Source of the DNA: Vulcanimicrobiota bacterium
Lineage (GTDB): Bacteria; Vulcanimicrobiota; Vulcanimicrobiia; Vulcanimicrobiales; Vulcanimicrobiaceae
Length of the DNA stretch: 64,000 nt
Reading direction: 5' to 3'
NCBI GenBank assembly: GCA_027459645.1
Contig: DAIDHQ010000030.1
Coordinates: forward strand, 1-64,000
Shown: in pieces, positions 42,360 to 52,603 of the stretch
Layout of the letters: each line of letters opens with the position of its first letter
Numbering within the stretch: position 1 is the stretch's first letter
Made by a program: the position numbers and the translations under genes
The notes under the pieces: model-generated
Database searches by the model: none
Told to the model about the DNA's origin: nothing
Seen by the model: the letters and a program-made list of their open reading frames with translations, nothing else

Positions 42360-45005
42360 GTGATGATCTTTGCCGCTGCGGTTCTTGCCGCTCTCGTTTC
42401 CGCGCCCGCCCCCGCCCCCGGCGTAACCCAAGCGACGCTTCCCAACGGGCTCCGCGTCGTGGTCGTGCCCAATCACCTAGCGCCGGTCGCGACGACCTCG
42501 CTACTGTACGAGGTCGGTTCGAACGACGATACGATTCCGGGCATCGCGCACGCGACGGAGCATATGATGTTCCGCGGCACGCCTGAGATTTCGTCGGATC
42601 AGTTTGCGAATATCGCCACCCGGATCGGGGCCGAATATAACGCGGAAACGACCAACACGTACACGCGGTATTACTTCACGGTTCCGGCGTCGTACGTCGA
42701 CGTCGTGCTTCGCATGGAAGCCGATCGCATGCAGCATGCGTCGATGAGCGCTGCATCGTGGAACACCGAACGCGGCGCAATCGAGCAAGAGGTCAAAGCG
42801 CATCTGGCGAGCCCGCTTGCGAAGATCATGACGGAGACCAACCAGGCCTACTATGGGGCGAACTCTCCGTGGGCGCGCAATACGGTCGGTACGATCGCCG
42901 GATTCCAAAAGATGCAAGCATCGGATATCGCAGCGTTCTATCACACCTGGTATCATCCGAACAACGCGATTTTGGTCGTCGCGGGCGACGTCGATCCCAA
43001 GGCCGTGCTGGCTTCGGTGCGCCGGTTCTTCGGAGCGATTCCCGACGTACCCGTGCCCGCGCATCCGCCGTTACCGACGGCACCTCTTGCAAAGACGGCG
43101 CTCGCCGAGCAGGTCGATTTTCCGGTGCCGATCGCGGCGCGGCTCTTCCGTTTGCCGGGAACCGATTCGCCCGACTACGGCGCGACGGACGTGCTCTTCG
43201 GTGCTTTCGGCAGCAAGCGCTCCGCGTTTTCCGATCTGATGCTGAGCGGAAAAGATCTGTTGGCGTTTACGTTTGCGTCGTCGATTCCGCAGGGCGGCAG
43301 CGGCCTCGTCTTTGTTGCGGCGCGACCCGGCACGAAACCGCAGACATCGCTCGACGACATCTCCAGCGTCATCGCGGGATACGCGAAGGACGGAATTCCG
43401 GTCGCCGATATCGAGGCGGCAAAAGCGCGCGACCTTGCATCGCAAGCCTACGAAGGCGCGAGCATTCCGGGTGAAGCCGCGCTGTGGTCGTTCGCGCAAG
43501 GCGTCGATCACGTGACGCCCGCGCAGATCTACGCGCAGATCCAGAACGTGACGCCGGCCGACGTCGAACGCGTCTTTAAGACGTACGTCGACACCGATCG
43601 TGCGATTACGTTGGCGCTCACGCCCAAGCCCAATGCGAGCCTGCCGACGGCGACGGGCGCCATGGCAAAAGAGAACGTGCAGGTGCCGTCGACCAAGAGT
43701 GTTGCGTTGCCCGCATGGACGAACGCATACTTCCGCGCACCCTTGAAGGCCCCGCAAACCGACGGCGCGATCAAGCTCTATCGCCTGCGCAACGGGCTCA
43801 AGCTCATCGTGCGCCGCGAGACGTCTTCGCCGACGGTCGTGATTAACGGCGAGGTGCAATCGAATCCGGAACTGTACGAACCGAAAGGGAAGGAGGGCGT
43901 CGCGTCGATGACCTCCGCGCTGCTGGGACTCGGGACGAAGAAACACGACGTGAAGGCGTACCAATCGGCGCTGGATGCAATCGCCGCGACGGTGACGCTC
44001 GGCTCGTCGTTTTCGGCGGAGTCGCGTGCCGCCGATTTGGATGCTACGGTCGGTCTACTCGCCGAAGGCATGCTCGAACCCGCGTTTTCTCCCGCGCAGT
44101 TCGCGCACGTGTCCGCGAATTCGATCAGTTCGCTTCGCGCGTTCGAAAATCGCCCCGAATATAAGGCGCAGATCGCCAAGCTCGACGCGATGTATCCGCC
44201 TCACGATCCGCACCGCCGCCACGAGACGGCGGCGTCACTCTCCCACGTCACGCTCGACGACATCCGCGCGTGGTACCGTTTTGCGTATCGTCCGGACATG
44301 ACGACGATCGCGGTCGTGGGCGACGTCGATCCCGCAAGCGTCAGGGCACTCTTCGAACGCGACTTCGGTGCGTGGACCGCGCACGGAAAGCGGCCCTCGC
44401 TTGCGTTCCCGCCGGTCAAAGGACGTACGCGCGCTAAATCGACGACGATCGCATCATCGACGGCAACGCAGTCCGAAGTGACGCTCTCGCAGCACATCGA
44501 TTTGCGCCGTGGCGATCGCGACGTCGTCGCGCTCCAACTCGCGAACACGATGCTTTCGGGGGAAGGCACGGGATCGATGCTCTTCCAAGACGTGCGCAAG
44601 GCGCACGGCTACGTGTACACCGTCGGCAGTTCGCTCAACGTGGGCACCAACGGCTCGACCTTCAATCTGACCTTTGCATCGGATCCGAAGAACGAGCAGC
44701 CGGCGCAGCTTGCCGCGACGGCAACCGTCGAACGGCTGCGCCGTTTTCCGCCGACCGCCTCGCAGTTAGCGCTGGCAAAAGCGATGACGCTCTCCCAATA
44801 CTTCGTCTCGCTGGACTCGTACGGCAGCGTCGCGGAAGATCTCTTGAATACGGCCGAATCCGGTTTGGACGCCAACGACGTCTCCCGCTATTACACGCGC
44901 GTGCTGGCGGTTACGCCGGCCGACGTGCAGCGCGCGATGCGCAAGTGGATCGATCCGCAGAAATTCGCTCGCGTGGTGATCGAACCCAAAGCCCTCGTGC
45001 GCTAG
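42360..45005 (+). CDS. M16 family zinc metallopeptidase (two-domain)
   Basis: This 881-residue exported protein has a signal peptide (IFAAAVLAALVSAPAPAPG) and two M16 halves. The N-terminal half has the inverted zinc site HATEHMMFRG (HxxEH) and the downstream Glu in ERGAIEQEV. The C-terminal half (from about 470) has the same fold but no HxxEH, so it is the usual inactive partner. It probably degrades peptides in the periplasm. GTG 42360 and ATG 42363 are both possible starts. Confidence 0.92.
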   Translation: MMIFAAAVLAALVSAPAPAPGVTQATLPNGLRVVVVPNHLAPVATTSLLYEVGSNDDTIPGIAHATEHMMFRGTPEISSDQFANIATRIGAEYNAETTNTYTRYYFTVPASYVDVVLRMEADRMQHASMSAASWNTERGAIEQEVKAHLASPLAKIMTETNQAYYGANSPWARNTVGTIAGFQKMQASDIAAFYHTWYHPNNAILVVAGDVDPKAVLASVRRFFGAIPDVPVPAHPPLPTAPLAKTALAEQVDFPVPIAARLFRLPGTDSPDYGATDVLFGAFGSKRSAFSDLMLSGKDLLAFTFASSIPQGGSGLVFVAARPGTKPQTSLDDISSVIAGYAKDGIPVADIEAAKARDLASQAYEGASIPGEAALWSFAQGVDHVTPAQIYAQIQNVTPADVERVFKTYVDTDRAITLALTPKPNASLPTATGAMAKENVQVPSTKSVALPAWTNAYFRAPLKAPQTDGAIKLYRLRNGLKLIVRRETSSPTVVINGEVQSNPELYEPKGKEGVASMTSALLGLGTKKHDVKAYQSALDAIAATVTLGSSFSAESRAADLDATVGLLAEGMLEPAFSPAQFAHVSANSISSLRAFENRPEYKAQIAKLDAMYPPHDPHRRHETAASLSHVTLDDIRAWYRFAYRPDMTTIAVVGDVDPASVRALFERDFGAWTAHGKRPSLAFPPVKGRTRAKSTTIASSTATQSEVTLSQHIDLRRGDRDVVALQLANTMLSGEGTGSMLFQDVRKAHGYVYTVGSSLNVGTNGSTFNLTFASDPKNEQPAQLAATATVERLRRFPPTASQLALAKAMTLSQYFVSLDSYGSVAEDLLNTAESGLDANDVSRYYTRVLAVTPADVQRAMRKWIDPQKFARVVIEPKALVR

Positions 45006-45607
45006 GCGATGTGGCGCCGGATCGCCGCCAGTAACGCCGCCCCTTCGCGTTCGTAGCGCTGCAGCACGTTGCGTTGCGCTTCGATCGCTTCGGCGTCGTG
45101 CATGAACTTGTGATTGATGCGCACGTTATACGCGCACGCGGCGAGCGCGGCATAGCCGAACTCTCCGGCGCAGCCGATATCGCTCACGAGGTTCTTGTTG
45201 GGAATCGTCAAGGCGCGGACCGCAAGCCGCAACGCTTCAAGCGCGAGTTCGGCTGCGAGCAGCGGCTCGGCTGCCGCGTGTGAGAGCGCCTTTTCGAGGG
45301 CTTCTCGCCGGACGCGTTTTTCATCGTCGGTGCCCTTGGGCATCGCGGTTGCGGCGACCACGCGGTCGTACGCCGCCTCGTCTCGCTCGCGCGCCCGCAG
45401 GAACTCCAGGCGCAGCTCGTCCGCTTGCTGCACGATCTCCCGCGCGTCGTCCCGATAGCCGGCGTACTTGGGGTTGGTCGAACTGATCCGGGCGACCATA
45501 GCGACCAGGGCGGCGGCGGACGCTCCGACAACGGTCGCAGCGCTCCCTCCGCCGGGCGTCGGCCATTCGGAGGCAAGCTGGGTAAGATATTCGGAAAGGC
45601 TCTCCAC
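45002..45607 (-). CDS. Cyclodeaminase/cyclohydrolase family protein (FchA-like)
   Basis: This 201-residue helical protein has WPTPGGGSAATVVGASAAALVAMVARIS near the N-terminus and a later RALTIPNKNLVSDIGCAGEF, the signature of formiminotetrahydrofolate cyclodeaminase and methenyl-THF cyclohydrolase FchA. It acts on C1-carrying folates. The 3' end overlaps the convergent M16 gene by 4 bp. It is divergent from ahcY (71 bp between), both near C1 and methyl metabolism. Confidence 0.9.
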   Translation of the reverse strand: MESLSEYLTQLASEWPTPGGGSAATVVGASAAALVAMVARISSTNPKYAGYRDDAREIVQQADELRLEFLRARERDEAAYDRVVAATAMPKGTDDEKRVRREALEKALSHAAAEPLLAAELALEALRLAVRALTIPNKNLVSDIGCAGEFGYAALAACAYNVRINHKFMHDAEAIEAQRNVLQRYEREGAALLAAIRRHIA

Positions 45608-45654
45608 GCGGGTGCCTTGAACAGCACTGCCTCCCCCATCCTTCTCTATGCTGA

Positions 45655-46950
<1,296 letters not shown>

Positions 46951-48177
46951 TTGTCAAACTATCGCAGACTCTTCACCTCTGAATCGGTCACCGAAGGCCA
47001 CCCCGACAAAGTCGCGGATCAAATCTCCGATGCGGTGCTCGACGCGCTGCTCAAAGACGATCCCATGTCGCGCGTTGCCGTCGAGACGTTTGCCATCACC
47101 GGCCAGATTCACATCGCCGGCGAGGTGACGACGAAGACCTACATCGACATCCCGCGCATCGTTCGCGAGACCATCGCCGACATCGGTTATACGAAGTCGA
47201 CGGTAGGATTCGACGCGGAGACCTGCGGCGTCAGCGTCTCGATCGACGAACAGTCGCCCGACATCGCGATGGGCGTCGATAAGTCGCTCGAAGCCAAGGG
47301 CGGTAAGGACGAAGAGTTCGAGCGCACCGGCGCGGGCGACCAAGGCATGATGTTCGGCTATGCATGTAAGGAAACGCCGGAACTGATGCCGCTGCCGATC
47401 ACGCTCGCGCACAACCTCACGCGCCACCTGGCCGCGATGCGTAAGAACGGCGACATTCCGTATCTGCGCCCCGACGGCAAATCGCAAGTCACCGTCGAGT
47501 ACGACGGCGACAAGCCGGTGCGCGTCGATGCGGTCGTGATCTCGACGCAGCACGAACCCGACATCTCGCTTGAAGTGATTCGGCAAGAAGTCTCCGACAA
47601 GATCATCCGTCACGTCATCCCGCGCTCGATGTTCGACGACAATACGCGCGTGTACGTCAATCCGACGGGACGCTTCGTCATCGGCGGTCCCAAGGGCGAT
47701 GCCGGTTTGACCGGACGCAAGATCATCGCCGACACCTACGGCGGGATGGCCCGTCACGGCGGCGGCGCGTTCTCGGGTAAGGATCCGACGAAGGTGGATC
47801 GCTCGGCTGCATACGCAGCGCGTTGGGTCGCAAAGAACGTGGTTGCGGCGGGACTAGCCGATCGTTGCGAAGTGCAGGTTGCCTATGCGATCGGCGTCGC
47901 GGAACCGATGAGCGTGCTCGTGGAAACGTTCGGTACGGGAAAGATCTCGGAAGAGCAGATTTCGAAAGCCGTGCTCGAGGTCTTCGACCTCCGTCCGGCG
48001 GCCATCATCCACTACCTCGACCTGCGTCGTCCGATCTATCGGCAGACCGCGGCCTACGGTCACTTCGGCCGTCCCGACCTCGATTTGCCGTGGGAGCGTC
48101 TCGACAAAGTCGACGCCTTGCGCCAAGCGACCGGATTCACGGGCGAAGCCTTGCGCGTTCCCAACTTCGCCAAGTAA
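46951..48177 (+). CDS. metK: S-adenosylmethionine synthase
   Basis: This 408-residue enzyme makes SAM from methionine and ATP. It has [23 protein letters not shown] at the N-terminus, [33 protein letters not shown] and [22 protein letters not shown] (ATP and Mg sites). TTG 46951 directly follows the ahcY stop, so the two methyl-cycle genes are probably co-transcribed. Length and motifs are normal. Confidence 0.97.
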   Translation: MSNYRRLFTSESVTEGHPDKVADQISDAVLDALLKDDPMSRVAVETFAITGQIHIAGEVTTKTYIDIPRIVRETIADIGYTKSTVGFDAETCGVSVSIDEQSPDIAMGVDKSLEAKGGKDEEFERTGAGDQGMMFGYACKETPELMPLPITLAHNLTRHLAAMRKNGDIPYLRPDGKSQVTVEYDGDKPVRVDAVVISTQHEPDISLEVIRQEVSDKIIRHVIPRSMFDDNTRVYVNPTGRFVIGGPKGDAGLTGRKIIADTYGGMARHGGGAFSGKDPTKVDRSAAYAARWVAKNVVAAGLADRCEVQVAYAIGVAEPMSVLVETFGTGKISEEQISKAVLEVFDLRPAAIIHYLDLRRPIYRQTAAYGHFGRPDLDLPWERLDKVDALRQATGFTGEALRVPNFAK

Positions 48178-48230
48178 CGGGGTTCGGCTTCGCCGAGCGT
48201 TCGGCTTCGGCCGATCCGCAGCATAAAGTG

Positions 48231-48256
48231 GACCCCGCGGAACGCTCCGCGGGGTC
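48231..48256. terminator. Perfect GC-rich hairpin after metK
   Basis: GACCCCGCGGA pairs exactly with TCCGCGGGGTC around an ACGC loop. There is no T-run, so it may act as an RNA stabiliser or a weak terminator. TATAAT (48264-48269) just after it is a possible -10 for the next gene, though no good -35 is present. Confidence 0.5.
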
Positions 48257-48317
48257 CTCGCGTTATAATGAGAGAAACGGGAGCGCTTCGCGTTCCGCAG
48301 ACAGATAAGGGGAAAGC

Positions 48318-48920
48318 ATGAAGATTCGCAACACGCTGATGGCGCTCGCAATGATCGCGGGGTTCGCAGGAACCACGCTGGTCGCGCCGGCGCAAAGCAA
48401 CACTCTGACGCTCTATCAGGGTGCCCAGATCAATGCGCGCTTGCGCAATGCAATCGACAGCGGTTCCGCACACGTCGGGGACCGTTTCGTCATGGACGTG
48501 GTACCGCCGTACCCGAGCGGCAATCCGGCCTTCCAAGGCGCGATTATCGCGGGAGAAATCACCAGCGTAACGCACGCGGGACAAGGCCGTAAGCCGTCGC
48601 TCGGGATGCAGTTCGACTACTTGCGCCTTGCCGACGGCAGCACCGTCGATATCTCGGCGTCGATGACGCAAGATCAGAAGAAACAGCAACAGGGCAACGG
48701 CGCCAAAGTTGCGCTTGCGACGATCGGCGGCATGCTGCTGGGCAACGTCATCGGCAAGACGATTTTCCACACCGGCGGCGGCGGTCTCGTCGGCGCGGCG
48801 GGCGGATTGCTCTACGGCCTCAACGGCAAGACGAATTTCACCCTGCCGTCAGGGTCGAACGTTCAACTGACGCTGAACCAAACCGTCACCATTCGCAGAC
48901 AAGCGGGCGGCGGCCAGTAA
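48318..48920 (+). CDS. Exported glycine-zipper protein, uncharacterised
   Basis: This 200-residue protein has a signal peptide (RNTLMALAMIAGFAGTTLVAPAQS). A beta-rich domain follows (TLYQGAQINARLRNAIDSGS, VGDRFVMDVV), then a Gly-rich helix pair (GGMLLGNVIGKTIF, GGGLVGAAGGLLYGLNG) like glycine-zipper domains of envelope proteins. The C-terminus TLPSGSNVQLTLNQTVTI is a strand pattern. No enzyme motif. Start ATG follows AAGGGGAAAG. Role unknown. Confidence 0.75.
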   Translation: MKIRNTLMALAMIAGFAGTTLVAPAQSNTLTLYQGAQINARLRNAIDSGSAHVGDRFVMDVVPPYPSGNPAFQGAIIAGEITSVTHAGQGRKPSLGMQFDYLRLADGSTVDISASMTQDQKKQQQGNGAKVALATIGGMLLGNVIGKTIFHTGGGGLVGAAGGLLYGLNGKTNFTLPSGSNVQLTLNQTVTIRRQAGGGQ

Positions 48921-48926
48921 CACATA

Positions 48927-50597
48927 TCATCCTGAGCCTGTCGAAGGCATGAGAACGGCTGGAGCTTTTCGCTCCGGCCGTTTTTCGTCTGCGAAATAGG
49001 CGTTGGTGGCGTATTGCGCGACCATGCGTTGCGTGTTGAAGAACGAGCCGTTGAGCGAGATGGACGAACGCCGGATCGCGGCGTATTCGTCGGGGTGCTC
49101 GTAGTAGCACGGTACGACCACGCGTTCCAGCTTGTCGTAGAGGGTGCGTTCGTCGATCGACCAGCCGGTGACGCCTTCGACCCAGCCTTCGATCCACCAG
49201 CCATCGAGAATGCTGATGCTCGGCACGCCGTTGAGCGCAGCTTTCATCCCGCTCGTCCCCGATGCTTCCATCGGCGGCTTAGGGGTATTGAGCCACGCGT
49301 CGACTCCCGCGGTCAAAAGCGCGCCGAGCGTGAGGTCGTAGTTTTCGATATAGACGAAACGGATGACGTCGCGCAGCGATTCGGCAGCTTCCACCACGCC
49401 CCGGATTTCGGCCTTGCCGTCTTCGTCGCGTGGATGCGCTTTGCCGGCGTAGACCAGTTGCAGCGGGCCTGCGCGTTTGGCGATCGCGCGCAGGCGTTCC
49501 ACGTCGTCGAAGAGCAGGTGAGCGCGCTTATAGGTGGCCGCGCGGCGCGCAAAGCCGATCGTGAAGACGGTCGGATCGAGGGCGACGCCGGTGCGTGCCT
49601 TGATCTCCTGCGTCATGCGTGCTTTCGCGCCGTCGTGCGCGTCGCGAATGTCGGTGAGCGGAATGCCGACGGCATAGCGCAGATAGTAGTTGTCGGCGCG
49701 CCATTCCGGAATGTGGCGATCGAAGAGGGCCGCGAACTCGGGGGAAGCCCAGCGTCCGGCGTGCACGCCGTTGGTAATGGCGTGAATGGGATAGTGCGGA
49801 AACATCCCTTGCGAAACCTCGCCGTGCTTCATCGCGACGCCGTTGATGTAGCGCGAACCGCGCAGGGCGAGATAGGTCATGTTGAGCTGTGCTTCGTGCA
49901 ATCCGTCGATCGATTCAAGGGCGAGCAGTCGCCGCTCGCCGAGCACGTCGTGAACCAGGTCGACCATGAAACGATCGTGGCCGGCCGGCACGGGCGTGTG
50001 CGTGGTGAAGACGCAGCGGTCGCGGACGCTTCCAAGATCGTTGCCGCGTTCGAGCAAGCCGAGCACGAGCAGCGCGGCGTGGCCTTCGTTGAGATGATAG
50101 CTTTCGATCTCGTAGCCGAGCGCTTCCAGCAGCTTTAATCCGCCGAGGCCGAGCACCGCTTCTTGCGCGAGACGATAGGCGGCGTCCCCACCGTAGAGCG
50201 TATCGGTGATCGTGCGATCGCGTGGATCGTTTTCGGGGACTTCGGTGTCGAGAAGATACACCGGGAGCTTGGCTCCGCCGAAACCGGTCACGTCATATTG
50301 CCACGCGCGCACCGTCACCGTTCGCCCGGAGAGTTCGAGCTGAATCGCCGTATCGAGCAGCGTGCAGCGCGTGTGCGGAAGCCACGGATCGGGTGCTTCG
50401 GATTGTTTGCCCGCGTCGTCGATCGACTGACGGAAATACCCGTTGCGATACGCGAGCGTGACCGCGACCATCGGCATCGCCGCATCGGCGGAGGAGCGGA
50501 GAAAATCGCCCGCAAGGACGCCGAGCCCGCCGCTGTAGGTGGGCAGCGCGGGGTCGAGAGCGATCTCCATCGAGAAATAGGCGACGCGTGGTTCCAT
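48927..50597 (-). CDS. glgP: Alpha-glucan (glycogen) phosphorylase, short form
   Basis: This 556-residue GT35 enzyme releases glucose-1-phosphate from alpha-1,4-glucans. It has VAYFSMEIALDPALPTYSGGLGVLAGD at the N-terminus, ESYHLNEGHAALLVLGL, GFARRAATYKRAHLL, and the pyridoxal-phosphate Lys in EASGTSGMKAALNGVPS. It is shorter than classic GlgP, like the TIGR02094 type. The C-terminal residues LMPSTGSG are encoded by a copy of the short genome repeat (48928-48950). ATG 50597 matches the family start; a GTG-type extension to 50633 is unlikely. Confidence 0.93.
   Translation of the reverse strand: MEPRVAYFSMEIALDPALPTYSGGLGVLAGDFLRSSADAAMPMVAVTLAYRNGYFRQSIDDAGKQSEAPDPWLPHTRCTLLDTAIQLELSGRTVTVRAWQYDVTGFGGAKLPVYLLDTEVPENDPRDRTITDTLYGGDAAYRLAQEAVLGLGGLKLLEALGYEIESYHLNEGHAALLVLGLLERGNDLGSVRDRCVFTTHTPVPAGHDRFMVDLVHDVLGERRLLALESIDGLHEAQLNMTYLALRGSRYINGVAMKHGEVSQGMFPHYPIHAITNGVHAGRWASPEFAALFDRHIPEWRADNYYLRYAVGIPLTDIRDAHDGAKARMTQEIKARTGVALDPTVFTIGFARRAATYKRAHLLFDDVERLRAIAKRAGPLQLVYAGKAHPRDEDGKAEIRGVVEAAESLRDVIRFVYIENYDLTLGALLTAGVDAWLNTPKPPMEASGTSGMKAALNGVPSISILDGWWIEGWVEGVTGWSIDERTLYDKLERVVVPCYYEHPDEYAAIRRSSISLNGSFFNTQRMVAQYATNAYFADEKRPERKAPAVLMPSTGSG
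48928..48950. repeat. Short genome repeat at the 3' end of glgP
   Basis: CATCCTGAGCCTGTCGAAGG, the reverse orientation of the unit at 3714, with one base change. It supplies the stop and last codons of glgP and lies 8 bp after the convergent gene. Confidence 0.8.
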
Positions 50598-50747
50598 CGC
50601 CGCTCCATTGGGCGCAATGCCGGCAAAAACCACTCATGCGACCGGCGTCGGGGCGCTCGCGCTTGCTTCATGATAAGATGCGGCAGGGTCGCGCCCATCC
50701 GGCAGGATGACGCCCCGAACCCGCCAATTAGGGCGGGTCGCTGACGG

Positions 50748-50823
50748 TCCGGATTAGCTCAGTTGGTAGAGCAGCTGACTGTTAATCAGCGGGTCGCTGG
50801 TTCGAGTCCAGCATCCGGAGCCA
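50748..50823 (+). tRNA. tRNA-Asn (GTT)
   Basis: This is a 76-nt cloverleaf with encoded CCA. The acceptor TCCGGAT pairs with ATCCGGA. The anticodon stem CTGAC... TCAG closes a loop with GTT, and the T arm is CTGGTTCGAGTCCAG. A GC hairpin lies just upstream (50720-50738) and a strong terminator just downstream. Pieces of its 3' end recur at 50950, 51083 and 52650-52691. Confidence 0.96.
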
Positions 50824-50827
50824 TAAA

Positions 50828-50864
50828 TCAAACGGCCCACCCCACGAAGGGGTGGGCCGTTTGA
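50828..50864 (+). terminator. Terminator of tRNA-Asn
   Basis: TCAAACGGCCCACCCC pairs perfectly over 16 bp with GGGGTGGGCCGTTTGA around an ACGAA loop. Confidence 0.85.
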
Positions 50865-51176
50865 CTTACCGTCCCGCATGCTGAGACGAGAACCGTCATT
50901 CTGAGCGAGCACAGCACATTGTCACCCTGAGCTTGTCGAAGGGCGAAGAACGAGTCCAGCATCCGGAGCCATGTGAAAGCCCGCCCCACGTTGGGGCTGG
51001 CTTTATTTATGTATGCAACGCCGTGTCATCCTGAGCGGAGCTGTTCCGCGAAGCGGAACGTGCGAAGTCGAAGGACGAAGAACGAGTCCTGCATCCGGAG
51101 CCAAGCGAAGAGAGTGGTTGCATGCCGGAGAAACGTCACGAGAGAGCGAACGCTTGGTCGCTAGGAGGACTTAACT
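50865..51176 (+). repeat. Repeat-rich spacer with two tRNA-Asn 3'-end fragments
   Basis: No gene is supported here. It holds a genome repeat (50921-50942), a tRNA-Asn 3' fragment (CGAGTCCAGCATCCGGAGCC, 50951-50970), a terminator-like hairpin (50976-51004), another repeat with palindrome GTTCCGCGAAGCGGAAC (51043-51059), and a second fragment with one change (51083-51103). The first block belongs to direct repeat copy A. The ribosome binding site AGGAGG of the next gene is at about 51163. Confidence 0.85.
50946..51070 (+). repeat. Direct repeat copy A (tRNA fragment, hairpin, palindrome)
   Basis: This 125-bp unit closely matches 52666-52788. It starts with AAGAACGAGTCCAGCATCC (tRNA-Asn 3' end), continues through an AAAGCCCGCCCC-ACGTT-GGGGCTGGCTTT hairpin and ends with CGAAGTCG. 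The two copies are about 1.6 kb apart and bracket three small exported-protein genes. Confidence 0.88.
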
Positions 51177-51626
51177 TTGAGACGTTTCTCTATAGTGGTA
51201 GCCAGCTTGGCGTTCGTCTTCGGCGCCATGTTGGCTCCCGCGTTAGCCGATGTGCATTGGGAGGCGGCTAACGGTGTTATCTTAATCCGCAATCAGACCC
51301 ACGAATTCGTGAAAATCACGGAGATCCGGCACATGGTGGGTTCGTTGCCGGGCATCGTGATTGACCGGGATCTCGCGATCCCTCCCAACGGGCTCGTCTA
51401 CGCAAACCGGTGCTGCTACGCGGCGGGATCCGTCTATCGCGTCAGTTATGCGTATCACTCCGGTGCCGAGCAGAAGACGGGTTCACTCCTGATCACCATG
51501 GGCCTCGGAACGACCGAGTGCGCAAGATTGTACGGGCCCGTTGCGGCCACCGATGAGATCAATTTCCATCAGTTAAGATCCGGCGAAATAAAAGTGGTCG
51601 ATAGCGGGCGTTGGTGTCAACGATGA
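51177..51626 (+). CDS. Exported CC-motif protein, copy 1
   Basis: This 149-residue protein of unrecognised family starts at TTG 51177 after AGGAGG. It has a signal peptide (FSIVVASLAFVFGAMLAPALA), then a beta-rich domain with VILIRNQTHEFVKITEIRH, MVGSLPGIVIDRDL and YANRCCYAAGSVYR. Two further Cys (ECARLY, GRWCQR) could pair with the CC. Copy 2 shares the MVGSLPGIVIDRDL block and the YANRCCYA block. It lies between tRNA-derived direct repeats and is immediately followed by copy 2. Function unknown. Confidence 0.75.
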   Translation: MRRFSIVVASLAFVFGAMLAPALADVHWEAANGVILIRNQTHEFVKITEIRHMVGSLPGIVIDRDLAIPPNGLVYANRCCYAAGSVYRVSYAYHSGAEQKTGSLLITMGLGTTECARLYGPVAATDEINFHQLRSGEIKVVDSGRWCQR

Positions 51627-51637
51627 GGAGCAACGCG

Positions 51638-52072
51638 ATGAAGTATGTTTCCCTTTGGTGTGCGACCCTCGCGCTTGTTTTGGGTCTGGCAAACGGGTCG
51701 GCTCTGGCGTATACCCATGAAAACGGCGTCATTATTCTCCGAAATCGCACGAACGTGCCCGTCAAGATCGTTGAAATTCGGCACATGGTGGGCTCGCTTC
51801 CCGGGATCGTGATCGATCGCGATCTCACCGTTCCGCCTCACCAAACCGTTTACGCGAATCGATGCTGCTATGCCGGGGGATCCGACTATCGCATCGCCGC
51901 TATGGCCGACGGCTCTGACCACACGGTTTCGCACGTCGTGCAGGTTCGTATGCGTCTTTGCAAAGTGGAGGGCCATTTAGATGCACACTACTATGCAAGT
52001 TTCGCCGTCGAGTTCTTGAAGGACCCGAGGGGGAATCTCGAGTTCGTAGACCAAGGCCCCGACTGCAAATAA
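51638..52072 (+). CDS. Exported CC-motif protein, copy 2
   Basis: This 144-residue close paralogue of copy 1 has a signal peptide (VSLWCATLALVLGLANGSALA), VIILRNRTNVPVKIVEIRH, MVGSLPGIVIDRDL and YANRCCYAGGSDYRI. Later Cys are in RLCKVEGH and the C-terminal GPDCK. ATG 51638 is chosen for the GAGGAG 8 nt upstream; GTG 51611 and ATG 51623 are alternatives overlapping copy 1. The pair is probably a tandem duplication. Function unknown. Confidence 0.75.
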   Translation: MKYVSLWCATLALVLGLANGSALAYTHENGVIILRNRTNVPVKIVEIRHMVGSLPGIVIDRDLTVPPHQTVYANRCCYAGGSDYRIAAMADGSDHTVSHVVQVRMRLCKVEGHLDAHYYASFAVEFLKDPRGNLEFVDQGPDCK

Positions 52073-52177
52073 TTTCAGGCCCTTCGTGACCGATCGCTAT
52101 CGATCGCACAACTTGCCGTATTCGTCGCCGCTGTCGCGGCGGCAACGGAAGTAAGCCCGATTCAAGGAGAATCAATA

Positions 52178-52603
52178 ATGAAGCGTTTTTCGATACTGGT
52201 TGCCGCTCTCGCAGCGGTCCTGTTATTCACGCGTCCGGCGCTCGCCGTCAACCTGCACAACGGTGCCATCGTCGTTCACAACAACACGCAAGACGTGATC
52301 TACGTCAGATTCGAAAACGGCTTGTTCAAAGGGCATTTCATTTATGGCTATCGAAGCCTCTCCATCGCCCCCGGTAAAGCTTTGATCACCGATGCGTGCT
52401 GCTTCGCCGCGGGTACGCCGTATGTGATGCACGCGGATCGCCTTGCTCCCGAACCTGTGGGTGGGAAACTCACTTCCTTCGTCTTTACCCCGCATCTTTG
52501 CAATAGGAATGGCATTCCATACGGCTACGCCGTGATCGTCGTGAAAGACAACAACGCAGTCCAAGAAGTCGAGCATGGATCCTGTTACGAAGGGCCGCAC
52601 TGA
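52178..52603 (+). CDS. Exported CC-motif protein, copy 3 (diverged)
   Basis: This 141-residue protein has a signal peptide (FSILVAALAAVLLFTRPALA), then AIVVHNNTQDVIYVRFENG and ALITDACCFAAGTPYVMH, keeping the CC motif and the strand order of copies 1 and 2 with little other identity. Other Cys lie in PHLCNRNG and EHGSCYEGPH. It starts with ATG after AAGGAGA, 105 bp after copy 2. Function unknown. Confidence 0.72.
   Translation: MKRFSILVAALAAVLLFTRPALAVNLHNGAIVVHNNTQDVIYVRFENGLFKGHFIYGYRSLSIAPGKALITDACCFAAGTPYVMHADRLAPEPVGGKLTSFVFTPHLCNRNGIPYGYAVIVVKDNNAVQEVEHGSCYEGPH

Noticed and set aside
49014-50138. 374-residue plus-strand ORF
   Set aside because: Antisense shadow of the glucan phosphorylase gene.
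50973-51164. ORF of 63 residues over the repeat (CHPERSCSAKRNVRS...)
   Set aside because: It is a translation of the short genome repeat, a well-known type of spurious prediction.
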